This document shows, in pieces, positions 48,949 to 57,311 of a stretch of 64,000 bases of DNA. The notes below the pieces were generated by a model, which worked only from the letters and a program-made list of their open reading frames with translations, did no database searches and was not told the DNA's origin. The stretch spans positions 2,418,001 through 2,482,000 of the forward strand of contig NZ_JACWIJ010000002.1 of the NCBI RefSeq assembly GCF_017811175.1, given 5' to 3'. Made by a program: the position numbers and the translations under genes. The number at the start of each line of letters is the position of its first letter. Position 1 is the stretch's first letter. The stretch comes from Melaminivora jejuensis. Lineage in GTDB: Bacteria > Pseudomonadota > Gammaproteobacteria > Burkholderiales > Burkholderiaceae_C.

Positions 48949-50394
48949 TCAGCCCTGCTTCCAGGCGTTGTCGGCCTGCTTCTTGCGCTCGTGGTGCGCG
49001 GCCAGCACGGCCAGCACGGTGGAGGCCACGCGCACCATCGGGCCGTCGGCGCGGCTGGTCAGGGCGATCGGCACGCGCGCGCCCAGCACCAGGCCCGAGC
49101 CGCTGGCGCCGGCCAGGTATTCGAGCTGCTTGGCGATCATGTTGCCGCTCTCCAGGTCGGGCGCGGCCAGGATGTCGGCCTGGCCCGCCACCTCGGAGGC
49201 GATGCCCTTGATGCGCACGGCGTCCATGGAAATGGCGTTGTCGAAGGCCAGCGGGCCGTCCAGCAGGCCGCCCTTGATCTGGCCCCGGTCGGCCATCTTG
49301 CACAGGGCGGCTGCATCCAGCGTCGAGGGGATGCCGGCCGTCACCGTCTCCACTGCCGACAGGATGGCCACCTTGGGCTGCTCGATGCCCATGATCTGCG
49401 CGAACTCGATGGCGTTCTGGATGATGTCGGCCTTCTCGGGCAGCGTCGGGCGGATGTTGATGGCCGCGTCGGTGATGATGAGCGGCTTGGCGTACAGCGG
49501 CACGTCGAAGCGGAAGATGTGCGACAGGCGCCGGCCGGTGCGCAGCGCCGGCTGGCACAGCACGGCCTTGAGCAGCTCGTCGGTGTGCAGGCTGCCCTTC
49601 ATGATCATGTCCACCTCGCGGCGCGCAGCCAGGTCGGCAGCCATCTCGGCGGCGGCGTGGCTGTGCTCGACCGAGATGATGGCCGCGCCTTGCAAGTTGA
49701 TGCCGGCTTCCTCGGCCACGCGGCGGATGCGGCCCTCGGGGCCGATCAGCACCGGCTGGATCAGGCCGTGGTTGGCCGCGTCCATGGCGCCCGACAGCGA
49801 GCCGGCATCGACCGGATGCACCACCGCGCAGCGCATGATGGGCAGGCCCTGCACCTTGTCCAGCAGGGCGTTGAAGCGCGCCTCGGGGTCGAACAGCTGG
49901 ATCTGCGGCGCGTTGATGCGCTGCACGCGCACTTTCTGCGTGGGCGGCATCAGATTGGCCTCGCCCTTGAGCACCACGTCGCCGCCCTGGTTGGTCACCA
50001 GGCAGTCCATCTTGACGCGCTTTTTCTCGTCGTTCTTCTCGCTCACCGTGGCCAGCACGGTGAGCGTGTCGCCGATGCGCACCGGGCGGGTGAACTTCAG
50101 GTCCTGGCCCAGATAAATGGTGCCGGGGCCGGGGAACTGCGTGCCGAACAGCGCCGAGATCAGCGCCGCGCCCAGCATCCCGTGGGCAATCACGCCGTTG
50201 AACATGGTGGCGTCGGCGTATTCCGGGTTCAGGTGCGCCGGGTTGATGTCGCCCGAGACGGCGGCAAAGGCCTGGATGTCCTGCAGCGTCACGGTGCGCA
50301 GCAGCCGGGCGCTCTGGCCCACGCTGAGCTCGTCGTAGGTGACGTTTTCCATCCAGATGGGCGTGTCGTTGTCGTGTTCGGCAGTGGTGTTCAT
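48949..50394 (-). CDS. Bifunctional MaoC-like hydratase / phosphate acetyl(butyryl)transferase
   Basis: 481 aa with two domains. Residues about 15-150 form a MaoC/hot-dog (R)-enoyl-CoA hydratase-like domain (VTYDELSVGQSARLLRTVT, FAAVSGDINPAHLNPEYA, GVIAHGMLGAALIS). Residues about 165-480 are a PTA/PTB phosphotransacylase (QGLPIMRCAVVHPVDAGSL, MKGSLHTDELLKAVL, DAAINIRPTLPEKADIIQNA, SGNMIAKQLEYLAGASG). It would make acyl phosphates from acyl-CoA for AckA. ATG 50394 gives MNTTAEHDNDTPIWMENV. It sits between fabI and ackA in one operon-like run. Confidence 0.92.
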   Translation of the reverse strand: MNTTAEHDNDTPIWMENVTYDELSVGQSARLLRTVTLQDIQAFAAVSGDINPAHLNPEYADATMFNGVIAHGMLGAALISALFGTQFPGPGTIYLGQDLKFTRPVRIGDTLTVLATVSEKNDEKKRVKMDCLVTNQGGDVVLKGEANLMPPTQKVRVQRINAPQIQLFDPEARFNALLDKVQGLPIMRCAVVHPVDAGSLSGAMDAANHGLIQPVLIGPEGRIRRVAEEAGINLQGAAIISVEHSHAAAEMAADLAARREVDMIMKGSLHTDELLKAVLCQPALRTGRRLSHIFRFDVPLYAKPLIITDAAINIRPTLPEKADIIQNAIEFAQIMGIEQPKVAILSAVETVTAGIPSTLDAAALCKMADRGQIKGGLLDGPLAFDNAISMDAVRIKGIASEVAGQADILAAPDLESGNMIAKQLEYLAGASGSGLVLGARVPIALTSRADGPMVRVASTVLAVLAAHHERKKQADNAWKQG

Positions 50395-50444
50395 GTCGGG
50401 GCTGGGTTGCTGTGGTGGTTCGGTATCGGATGGGCCGGGCAGGC

Positions 50445-51217
50445 TCAATCCATGGCGTGGACGCCGCCGTCCACGTAGATGGTCTGGCCGGTCATGCCGC
50501 TGGCCGCATCCATGCACAGGAAGGCGCTGAGCTGGGCGATCTCGTCGAGCGTCACCAGGCGCTGCAGCGGCGCCTTGGCCTGGGCCGTGGCCATCAGCGT
50601 GTCGAAGTTGGCGATGCCCGAGCCGGCGCGCGTGAGGATGGGCCGGGCGAGACGGCGTGTACGCGGATGTTCTTCGGCCCGAGTTCCATGGCCATGTAGC
50701 GCACCATGGATTCGAGCGCTGCCTTCACCGGCCCCATCAGGCCGTAGTTGGGCACGGCCTCGCCCGAGCCGAGGTAGGTCATGGACAACATGCTGCCGCC
50801 TTGCGGCATGTGCGGCACGCACAGGCGCGCCAGCTCGGCAAAGCTGTGGCAGGAGATGCTCATGGCGCGGCCAAAGCCCTCGCGCGAGCTGTCCACCACG
50901 TCGCCGTGCAAATCCGAGAGCGGCGCCCAGGCGATGGAGTGGATGACGAAATCGAGCTGGCCGAATTTGTCCACGGCGTGCTGCACGGTGGCTTCGAGTT
51001 CGCCCGGCACCTCCACGTCGCAGTTGACCAGGTCGATGCCCAGCGGCTCGGTATGCGGCTCGACGAAGCGGCGCGCCTTGTCGTTGAGGCAGGTGGCGAC
51101 CACCTCGGCGCCCATCTGGCGTGCCAGGCGAGCGCAGCCAAAGGCGATGCTGCTGTCGTTGGCGATGCCGAGGATCAGGCCTTTCTTGCCGGCCAGGCTG
51201 AACAGGGAAGAGGTCAT
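50445..51217 (-). CDS. fabI: Enoyl-[acyl-carrier-protein] reductase FabI, frameshifted
   Basis: About 257 aa after correction; NADH-dependent reductase of the last step in fatty acid elongation. Features: LAGKKGLILGIANDSSIAFG, CDVEVPGELEATVQ, FVIHSIAWAPLSDLHGDV, catalytic YLGSGEAVPNYGLMGPVKAA (Tyr-x6-Lys type), and NIRVHAVSPGP. One base is missing in the GGG/CCC run at 50640-50642; the frame then resumes as ILTRAGSGIANFDTLMATAQ and ends DGGVHAMD. The arrangement phaC-fabI-pta-ackA is conserved in several proteobacteria as I recall. The frame loss is probably an error, since FabI is normally essential. Confidence 0.9.
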
Positions 51218-51329
51218 GGGTCAGAAAAAGTGTGGGAAGGCACGGCCCGCGCGGGCAGCCCGGGCGGGAAGGAAAAACGATGGGAGGGCCGCTCTCGCGT
51301 GAGCCGATGCGGCCTTGCAGGAGGCGCGC

Positions 51330-51746
51330 TCAGGCGTCCAGGCCGTCGAACAGCGGGCGCAGGTTCAGCCCCGGCGCCTCGGCATCGAAGCCCTGCGTCA
51401 GCAGGCGGTCGTTGGCGGTGAGCAGGATGTCGCGCGTGGCCGGCGCGCCGACCTGTTCGCTGCGCGCCATGCGCACCACCACGTCGTAGCGCATGACCAG
51501 CAGGCCGCGCAGCTCCTCGCGCATCCGCACCTGGCGCGAGGCCGTGCGGCTGGCGGCGCAGGCGGCATCGCATTCCAGGGCGTTCTGGATGTCCGCCGGG
51601 GTCTGCAGCGGGATGTCCAGCGCACGGCCCAGGAAGGCGATGCGCGCGCTCACCGCCGCCATGTGCCCGACCATGCGATCCAGCCGCGTGGCGATGGCCT
51701 CCTGGCCGGGCGCGAGCGGCGTGTCGATGGTGGCGTCAGTCGGCAT
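51330..51746 (-). CDS. Hypothetical protein between phaC and fabI
   Basis: 138 aa, not recognised. It overlaps the phaC 3' end by 11 bp, indicating translational coupling. Mostly helical, soluble, no signal peptide; notable segments are GQEAIATRLDRMVGHMAAVS and ARIAFLGRALDIPLQTPADI, then NALECDAACAASRTASRQ and ILLTANDRLLTQGF. Its place in the polyhydroxybutyrate/acetate operon suggests a regulatory or granule-associated role, but nothing in the sequence shows this. Confidence 0.7.
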   Translation of the reverse strand: MPTDATIDTPLAPGQEAIATRLDRMVGHMAAVSARIAFLGRALDIPLQTPADIQNALECDAACAASRTASRQVRMREELRGLLVMRYDVVVRMARSEQVGAPATRDILLTANDRLLTQGFDAEAPGLNLRPLFDGLDA

Positions 51747-53544
51747 AGCGTGTCATCACATAGGTGCCGGGGGCGTCGCACAGCGCCTGCTTGGCCGGGA
51801 TCGGCGTGGCGGCCACTGGCTGGCCCGAGCGGGCGGCGATCCAGTCGTGCATCGCCACCCACCACGAACCCTGCTCGACCGGCGCCTGGGCCTTCCACTC
51901 GTCGGGGTCGATCCAGCCAGTGTTGTCCTCGACACTGCCCAGCTGGTAGCTGCGCCGTGGCCGGCCCGGCTCGCTGACGATGCCGGCGTTGTGCCCGCCC
52001 TCGGCCAGCACGAAGGTCACGTGGGTGTCGGTCTGCAGGTGGACTTTGTAGACCGACTTCCAGGGCGAGACGTGGTCGCGCGTGGTGGCCACGACCATCA
52101 TCGGCGCCTGGATGTCCATCAGCGCCAGGGTGGAGCCGGCGAAGCGGTACTGCCCGGCGGCCAGCGCGTTGTTCAGGAACAGCGAATTCAGGTACTCCGA
52201 GTGCATCCGCGCCGGCAAGCGCGTGGTGTCGGCGTTCCAGCTCATCAGGTCGAAGCTGGCGTCATCCTCGCCCAGCAGGTAGCGGCGCGTGTTGCGGCCC
52301 CACAGCAGGCCGCGCGAGGCCAGATAGACGAAGGAGCCGCCCATCTGCTTGCCCGACAGGTAGCCGCGCTGGTTCATGGACTCGCGCAGCGTGGCCAGCT
52401 GCGCCTCGTCGATGAACACGCCGAGTTCGCCCGGCTCGGAGAAGTCCGTCTGCGCCGCCAGCAGGATGACCGAGGCCAGCTCGGGCAGGTCGGCGGGGAT
52501 CAGCGCTTCTTCCTTGGCCGTGCGCTGGCCCTTCTTGCGCCGCGTGATGCGGCCGATGGCAGCGGCGGCCATCGCCAGGAAGGTGCCGCCCAGGCAGTAG
52601 CCCATGGTGTGCAGGCGCGCCGCGCCGCTGCTGGCGCGTGCCGCGGCCATGGCGGCCAGCACGCCGCTGCTCAGGTAGTCCTGCATCTTCAGGTCGCGGT
52701 CTTCAGGGCCGGGGTTGCGCCACGACACCATGAACACCGTATGGCCCTTGTCCACCAGGTACTTGACCATGGAGTTGTGCGGCGACAAGTCCAGGATGTA
52801 GTACTTCATGATGCACGAGGGCACGATCAGCACCGGCTCGGGCAGCACCTTGTCGGTGCTGGGGCTGTAGCGGATCAGCTCGATCAGGTCGTTGCGGAAC
52901 ACTACCTTGCCGGGCGTGACGGCCACGTCCTTGCCGACGGCGTACTCCAGCGGCTCCAGCTCCTCGGCTGCCGTGTCCGGGCGCGCCGACAGCTGCTCGC
53001 GCAAGTCCTGCAGGAAGAACTGCAGGCCATCTTGCAGCGAGCGGCCCTGCGTCTCCTGCGCGGTGCGCAGCACCTCGGGGTTGGTGGCCAGCCAGTTGGA
53101 GGGCGACAGCGCATCCAGCGTCTGCCCGGTGAAGAAGCTCACCATGTGCTGGTGGTGGCGCGACATGCCGTCGTCCTGCTGCGCCAGCTCGCGCCACCAG
53201 GTGTCGGCGGCCTTGTAGTTTTCCTTGAAGACGTTGTAGGGCCACTGGCTCCAGCCGGCATCGGCGAAGCGGCCATCCTTTTCCACCGGGGACTCCTCGC
53301 CAGCCGGACGGCTGAGGTTGCCCAGCGCCTGCATCGACAGCTCCAGCGCGCGCTGCGCCAGCACGGCCTGGCGGCCCGGCGAGGTCAGCAGGTGCATGGC
53401 CCAGTCGGCATGGGCCAGGCCCAGGGCGATGGGCGACAGGCCGCTGAAAGCCTTGGCCAGCTGCCCGCGCACCGAGGCGTCGAGGTCACGCGCGGCCTGA
53501 CGTTGGACGCCACGGGGGGAGGCGGAATCGGAAGAGGAATTCAT
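51736..53544 (-). CDS. phaC: Polyhydroxyalkanoate synthase (class I)
   Basis: 602-aa alpha/beta-hydrolase-fold polymerase that joins (R)-3-hydroxyacyl-CoA units to polyhydroxyalkanoate on cytoplasmic granules. The lipase-like box is MGYCLGGTFLAMA with the catalytic Cys, the Asp lies in TTRDHVSPWKSVYK, and the His in LAEGGHNAGIVSEPGRP. The N-terminal domain has KENYKAADTWWRELAQQ and VGKDVAVTPGKVVFRNDL. ATG 53544 was chosen over the frame start at 53589, which would reach into the promoter. It heads the operon phaC-hyp-fabI-pta-ackA and is preceded by an FNR-type box. Confidence 0.95.
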   Translation of the reverse strand: MNSSSDSASPRGVQRQAARDLDASVRGQLAKAFSGLSPIALGLAHADWAMHLLTSPGRQAVLAQRALELSMQALGNLSRPAGEESPVEKDGRFADAGWSQWPYNVFKENYKAADTWWRELAQQDDGMSRHHQHMVSFFTGQTLDALSPSNWLATNPEVLRTAQETQGRSLQDGLQFFLQDLREQLSARPDTAAEELEPLEYAVGKDVAVTPGKVVFRNDLIELIRYSPSTDKVLPEPVLIVPSCIMKYYILDLSPHNSMVKYLVDKGHTVFMVSWRNPGPEDRDLKMQDYLSSGVLAAMAAARASSGAARLHTMGYCLGGTFLAMAAAAIGRITRRKKGQRTAKEEALIPADLPELASVILLAAQTDFSEPGELGVFIDEAQLATLRESMNQRGYLSGKQMGGSFVYLASRGLLWGRNTRRYLLGEDDASFDLMSWNADTTRLPARMHSEYLNSLFLNNALAAGQYRFAGSTLALMDIQAPMMVVATTRDHVSPWKSVYKVHLQTDTHVTFVLAEGGHNAGIVSEPGRPRRSYQLGSVEDNTGWIDPDEWKAQAPVEQGSWWVAMHDWIAARSGQPVAATPIPAKQALCDAPGTYVMTRYAD

Positions 53545-53593
53545 GCCACAAAGTCTCCACGGTAACAAGTACAACCAAAATACAACCAAACGT

Positions 53594-53635
53594 ATTGTGC
53601 CTATAGGGTAACCCCTAATTCTTGACGCGCGTCAA
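53594..53635 (-). promoter_or_regulatory. Candidate class II FNR/CRP-family promoter of the phaC operon
   Basis: TTGACGCGCGTCAA (53622-53635) is a perfect palindrome of the TTGAY-N4-RTCAA type bound by FNR/Anr/Dnr regulators. On the minus strand CACAAT (53599-53594) is a plausible -10. With a start at 53587, the -10 spans -12 to -7 and the palindrome centre (53628.5) falls at exactly -41.5, the class II activator position. A direct repeat TACAACCAAA (two copies, 53570-53590) lies in the leader. Confidence 0.6.
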
Positions 53636-53658
53636 ATGAGCACCCGCGCCACCGGGCA

Positions 53659-55254
53659 TCAGGCGGGACGGTGTCGGATCCAGTCCACGGCCCGCTCGGC
53701 GATCATGACCGTCGGCGCATTGGTGTTGCCGCTGACGATGCGCGGCATGATGGATGCGTCCACCACGCGCAGGCCCGGCACGCCATGCACGCGCAACTGC
53801 GCGTCCACCACGTCCTGCGGCCCCGGCCCCATGCGGCAACTGCCCACCGGGTGGTAGATGGTATCGGCGTGCTGGCGCACGAATTGAGCCATCTCGCCAT
53901 CGCTGCGCGCCTGCGCCGAGGCCGGCAACTCGCGCGCGCCGTGCTGCGCCAGGGCCGGCTGCTGCAGGATATGGCGCGTCAGGCGCACGCCGCGCACCAG
54001 CCGCACCAGATCGTCCGCGTCGTCCAGGAAGGCCGGATCGACCAGCGGCGGCGCCAGCGGGTCGCTGCTGGCCAGGCACACGCTGCCACGGCTTTTGGGC
54101 TGCAGCAGGCAGACGTGGCACGAATAGCCGTGGCCCCAGCTGGCCGTGCGGCCATGGTTGACCAGCTTGCCGGTCACGAAATGCAGTTGCAGATCGGGCG
54201 CGGCCTCGCCGGGCTGGCTCCTGATGAAGCCGCCGGCCTCGGCGAAGTTGGTGGTCAACATGCCGCTGCGCCGGCTGCGCCACTCCTGCATGGCACGCAG
54301 CACGCGCCAGGCGCCAGTGGCCGACAGGCCGAACAAATCGGTCAGCGCCGGGGCGTCGAACACCAGCACCACGTCCGGGTGGTCGTGCAGGTGCCGGCCC
54401 ACGCCCGGCAGGTCGTGCTGCACGGCGATGCCGTGGCGCTGCAGCTGCGGCCCTGGGCCGATGCCCGACAGCAGCAGCAACTGCGGCGACAGCAGCGCTC
54501 CGGCACTGAGCAGCACCTCGCGCGTGGCCTGCACGGTGCGCCGCTGGCCGCCTTGCACATACTCCACGCCCGTGGCGCGCCGGCCTTCGCCCAGCACGAT
54601 GCGCGTGGCATGTGCGCCGGTGATGACATGCAGATTGGGCCGCCCCAGATGCGGCGTCAGATAGCCCTTGGCCACGCTGTGGCGCTCGCCGCCCTTGTGC
54701 GTGACCTGGTACAGGCCCACGCCTTCGAGCTGCGCGCCGTTGAAATCCGGGTTGCGCGCGTAGCCGGCCTGCACGCCGGCCTCGACGAAATCGCGGCTGA
54801 TGCGGTGCGGCGCCAGCAGATCGGCCACGTTCAGCGGCCCGCCCGTGCCGTGCCAGTCATCGGCGCCGCGCTCGTTGTGTTCGGCACGCCGAAACCACGG
54901 CAGCACATCGCTCCAGCCCCAGCCGGGATTGCCGGCGTCGCGCCAATGGTCGTAGTCGCCGGCGTGGCCGCGCGCGTAGATCATGGCGTTGACCGAACTG
55001 GAGCCGCCCAGCACCTTGCCGCGCGGCTGGTAGCCGCGCCGCCCGCCCAGGCCGGGCTGCGGCGTGGTGTCGATGCGCCAGTTGTGCGCGCCGGTGGCGG
55101 CCATCGCCGCCAGGCCACCGGGGCAGTGGATCAGCGCGCTGGCATCGGCCTTGCCGGCCTCCAGCAGGCACACGCGCACGGCGGGGTCTTCGCTCAGGCG
55201 TCCGGCCAACACGCAGCCCGCCGAGCCGCCGCCAATCACTACGTAGTCATACAT
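53659..55254 (-). CDS. GMC family FAD-dependent oxidoreductase (choline/alcohol dehydrogenase-like)
   Basis: 531-aa flavoenzyme. FAD-binding YDYVVIGGGSAGCVLAGRL at the N-terminus with the acidic strand end VCLLEAGK, GMC signature 1 GKVLGGSSSVNAMIYARG, signature 2 around SAGALLSPQLLLLSGIGP, and the C-terminal active site DTIYHPVGSCRMGP, then PRIVSGNTNAPTVMIAERA with the catalytic His/Asn region. No signal peptide. Likely oxidises an alcohol or choline-like substrate; specificity not readable. It lies 115 bp upstream of phaC on the same strand, with the FNR-type box between them. Confidence 0.9.
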   Translation of the reverse strand: MYDYVVIGGGSAGCVLAGRLSEDPAVRVCLLEAGKADASALIHCPGGLAAMAATGAHNWRIDTTPQPGLGGRRGYQPRGKVLGGSSSVNAMIYARGHAGDYDHWRDAGNPGWGWSDVLPWFRRAEHNERGADDWHGTGGPLNVADLLAPHRISRDFVEAGVQAGYARNPDFNGAQLEGVGLYQVTHKGGERHSVAKGYLTPHLGRPNLHVITGAHATRIVLGEGRRATGVEYVQGGQRRTVQATREVLLSAGALLSPQLLLLSGIGPGPQLQRHGIAVQHDLPGVGRHLHDHPDVVLVFDAPALTDLFGLSATGAWRVLRAMQEWRSRRSGMLTTNFAEAGGFIRSQPGEAAPDLQLHFVTGKLVNHGRTASWGHGYSCHVCLLQPKSRGSVCLASSDPLAPPLVDPAFLDDADDLVRLVRGVRLTRHILQQPALAQHGARELPASAQARSDGEMAQFVRQHADTIYHPVGSCRMGPGPQDVVDAQLRVHGVPGLRVVDASIMPRIVSGNTNAPTVMIAERAVDWIRHRPA

Positions 55255-55282
55255 GGGTCTGTCTCCTGGTTGGTGGCCTGCC

Positions 55283-55348
55283 CCTGTCGCCCGCCCGTCG
55301 CCCGCCCGTCACCCGTCTGTTGCCCGTCTGTTGCCCATCTGTCGCCAC
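55283..55348. repeat. 11-bp tandem repeat, about six imperfect units
   Basis: Units of the form CCYGTYGCCCG (for example CCTGTCGCCCG, CCCGTCGCCCG, TCTGTTGCCCG, TCTGTTGCCCA) repeat every 11 bases between the divergent GMC and hbd genes. An 11-bp period is about one helical turn, so stacked protein sites are possible; slippage-generated sequence is equally likely. Confidence 0.6.
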
Positions 55349-55450
55349 CGGTGTCCCGCCGGCGCCCGGCCAGCCGGGGGAATGCCGATACGATCAGGGG
55401 GTTTGGCCGTTTGTGTTTGTTTGTTTTTTTCTTTGCAAAGGATTCTTTAT

Positions 55451-56299
55451 ATGACGATTTCGACCGTAGGCATCATTGGCGCCGGCACCATGGGCAACGG
55501 CATCGCGCAGGCCTGCGCCGTGGTGGGCATCAACGTGGTGATGGTGGACATCTCGGAAGCTGCCGTGCAAAAGGGCATCGCCACCGTCTCGGGCAGCCTC
55601 GATCGCCTGCTCAAGAAGGAAAAAATCAGCGCCGAGGCCAAGGACGCCGCCCTGGCGCGCATCAAGGGCTCGACCAGCTACGACGACCTCAAGGGCGCGC
55701 AGATCGTGATCGAGGCGGCCACCGAGAACTACGAGCTCAAGCTCAAGATCCTCAAGCAGATCGACGAGCTGGTCGACCCCGAGGTCATCATCGCCTCCAA
55801 CACCTCCTCGATCTCGATCACCAAGCTGGCCGCCGCCACCAGCCGCGCCGACAAGTTCATCGGCATGCACTTCTTCAACCCCGTGCCCATGATGGCGCTG
55901 GTCGAGCTGATTCGCGGCCTGCAGACCTCGGACGCGACGCACGACGCCGTCAAGGAGTTGGCCGAGCGCCTGGGCAAGACGCCCATCACCGTCAAGAACG
56001 CGCCTGGCTTCGTAGTCAACCGCATCCTGGTGCCCATGATCAACGAGGCTTTCTTCGTGCTGGCCGAAGGCCTGGCCACGCCCGAGGACATCGACGCCGG
56101 CATGAAGCTGGGCTGCAACCAGCCCATCGGCCCGCTGGCCCTGGCCGACATGGTGGGCCTGGACGTGTGCCTGGCCGTCATGGACGTGTACCTGGCCGAG
56201 TTCGGCGACAGCAAGTACCGCGCCTGCCCGCTGCTGCGCGAATACGTGGCCGCAGGCCGCCTGGGCCGCAAGACCAAGCAAGGCGTGTACAGCTACTAA
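55451..56299 (+). CDS. 3-hydroxybutyryl-CoA dehydrogenase
   Basis: 282-aa NAD(P)-dependent L-3-hydroxyacyl-CoA dehydrogenase. The Rossmann motif is VGIIGAGTMGNGIAQACAV, the catalytic His lies in FIGMHFFNPVPMMALVE, and NAPGFVVNRILVPMINEAF plus GLDVCLAVMDVYLAEFGDSK complete the family pattern. It interconverts acetoacetyl-CoA and 3-hydroxybutyryl-CoA in butyrate/short-chain metabolism, which fits the nearby polyhydroxybutyrate genes. AAAGGA lies 9 bases before ATG 55451. Confidence 0.93.
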   Translation: MTISTVGIIGAGTMGNGIAQACAVVGINVVMVDISEAAVQKGIATVSGSLDRLLKKEKISAEAKDAALARIKGSTSYDDLKGAQIVIEAATENYELKLKILKQIDELVDPEVIIASNTSSISITKLAAATSRADKFIGMHFFNPVPMMALVELIRGLQTSDATHDAVKELAERLGKTPITVKNAPGFVVNRILVPMINEAFFVLAEGLATPEDIDAGMKLGCNQPIGPLALADMVGLDVCLAVMDVYLAEFGDSKYRACPLLREYVAAGRLGRKTKQGVYSY

Positions 56300-56350
56300 A
56301 ATCATAGCTGTCAGCGCTTGTCTGGCAAGGCTTTAAGCCGAAAATCACCA
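56300..56350 (+). repeat. Dispersed short repeat downstream of hbd
   Basis: ATCATAGCTGTCAGCGCTTG, then TCTGGCAAGGCTTTAAGCCG, is a near-perfect core and tail, starting at the stop codon of the dehydrogenase gene. Confidence 0.8.
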
Positions 56351-56464
56351 TCAATATGAACATGCAGCCGGCCGACCTGCGGGCGTGCCGGCTGCGGCCA
56401 TGATGGTGGTGGCCTTCCACCCCGCCTCCTGCCCCGCCCCGCCGCCAGTCCCGTCCGCCCGACC

Positions 56465-57222
56465 ATGAAACTCGCCCTGCTGTCCGACATCCACGCCAAC
56501 CTGCCGGCGCTGCAGGCCGTGCTGGCCCACGCCCGCGCCCAGGGGCCGAGCAGTTCGCGCTGCTGGGCGACCTGGTCGGCTACGGCGCCGAGCCGGCGCC
56601 GGTGCTCGATGCGTGCATGTCGCTGGTAGCCGGCGGCGCGCTGGCCGTGCGCGGCAACCATGACCAGGCCAGCATCGACCCGCCGGCCAACCCGCAGAAC
56701 CTGGGCGAGCAAAGCGCACAGTGGACGGCGCCGCACCTGAACGCGCAGCAGCGCGCCTTTCTGGCCGGGCTGCCGCTCACCGCCCGCGCCGGGCCGCAGG
56801 TGCTGCTGGTACACGCCAGCGCCGACGCGCCCGAGCGCTGGCACTACGTCACCGACAGCAACGCCGCCGAGCGCAGCATGGCGGCGGCCACGCAGCTCGA
56901 CCCGGCCATCCGCTACGTCTTCAGCGGCCACGTGCATGAGCAGGCGCTGTACTTCCTCACGCCCACGGCCAAGCTGATGCGGTTTTCGCCACGCCCCGGC
57001 GTGCCGGTGCCGGTGCCGCCGCACCGCCAGTGGCTGGCCATCGTCGGCTCGTGCGGCCAGCCGCGCGACGGCGACGTGCGCGCCATGTATGCGCTGTTCG
57101 ACGAGGCCGCCGCGCACATCACCTTCCACCGCGTGGCCTACGACCACCTGGCCGAAGTGGCCGCCGTGCGCGCCGCCGGCCTGCCCGCCTTCTTTGCCGA
57201 GCGGCTGGAGCGCGGGCTCTGA
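56465..57222 (+). CDS. Metallophosphoesterase family protein (YfcE/MJ0936-like), frameshifted
   Basis: About 252 aa after correction. ATG 56465 gives MKLALLSDIHANLPALQAVL, metal-binding motif I (DxH); one base is missing in GGGG at 56542-56545, after which QFALLGDLVGYGAEPAPVLD (GDxxGYG motif) and LAVRGNHDQASIDPP (GNHD motif) follow, then YVFSGHVHEQALYFLTP with the final metal ligands. A dinuclear-metal phosphodiesterase/phosphatase with unknown substrate. It follows hbd after a short repeat. Confidence 0.85.
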
Positions 57223-57311
57223 CAGCCCCCGCCCACTTGCCAGCGCAACGGCCCCCATCCTCGTCCCACCGCCGGCACCAGCGTGCTCGTGAGCCTGCCG
57301 GCGCACCCGCC

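Noticed and set aside
55283..55348. Possible CRISPR array
   Set aside because: Units are 11 bp and contiguous with no spacers, so it is a simple tandem repeat.
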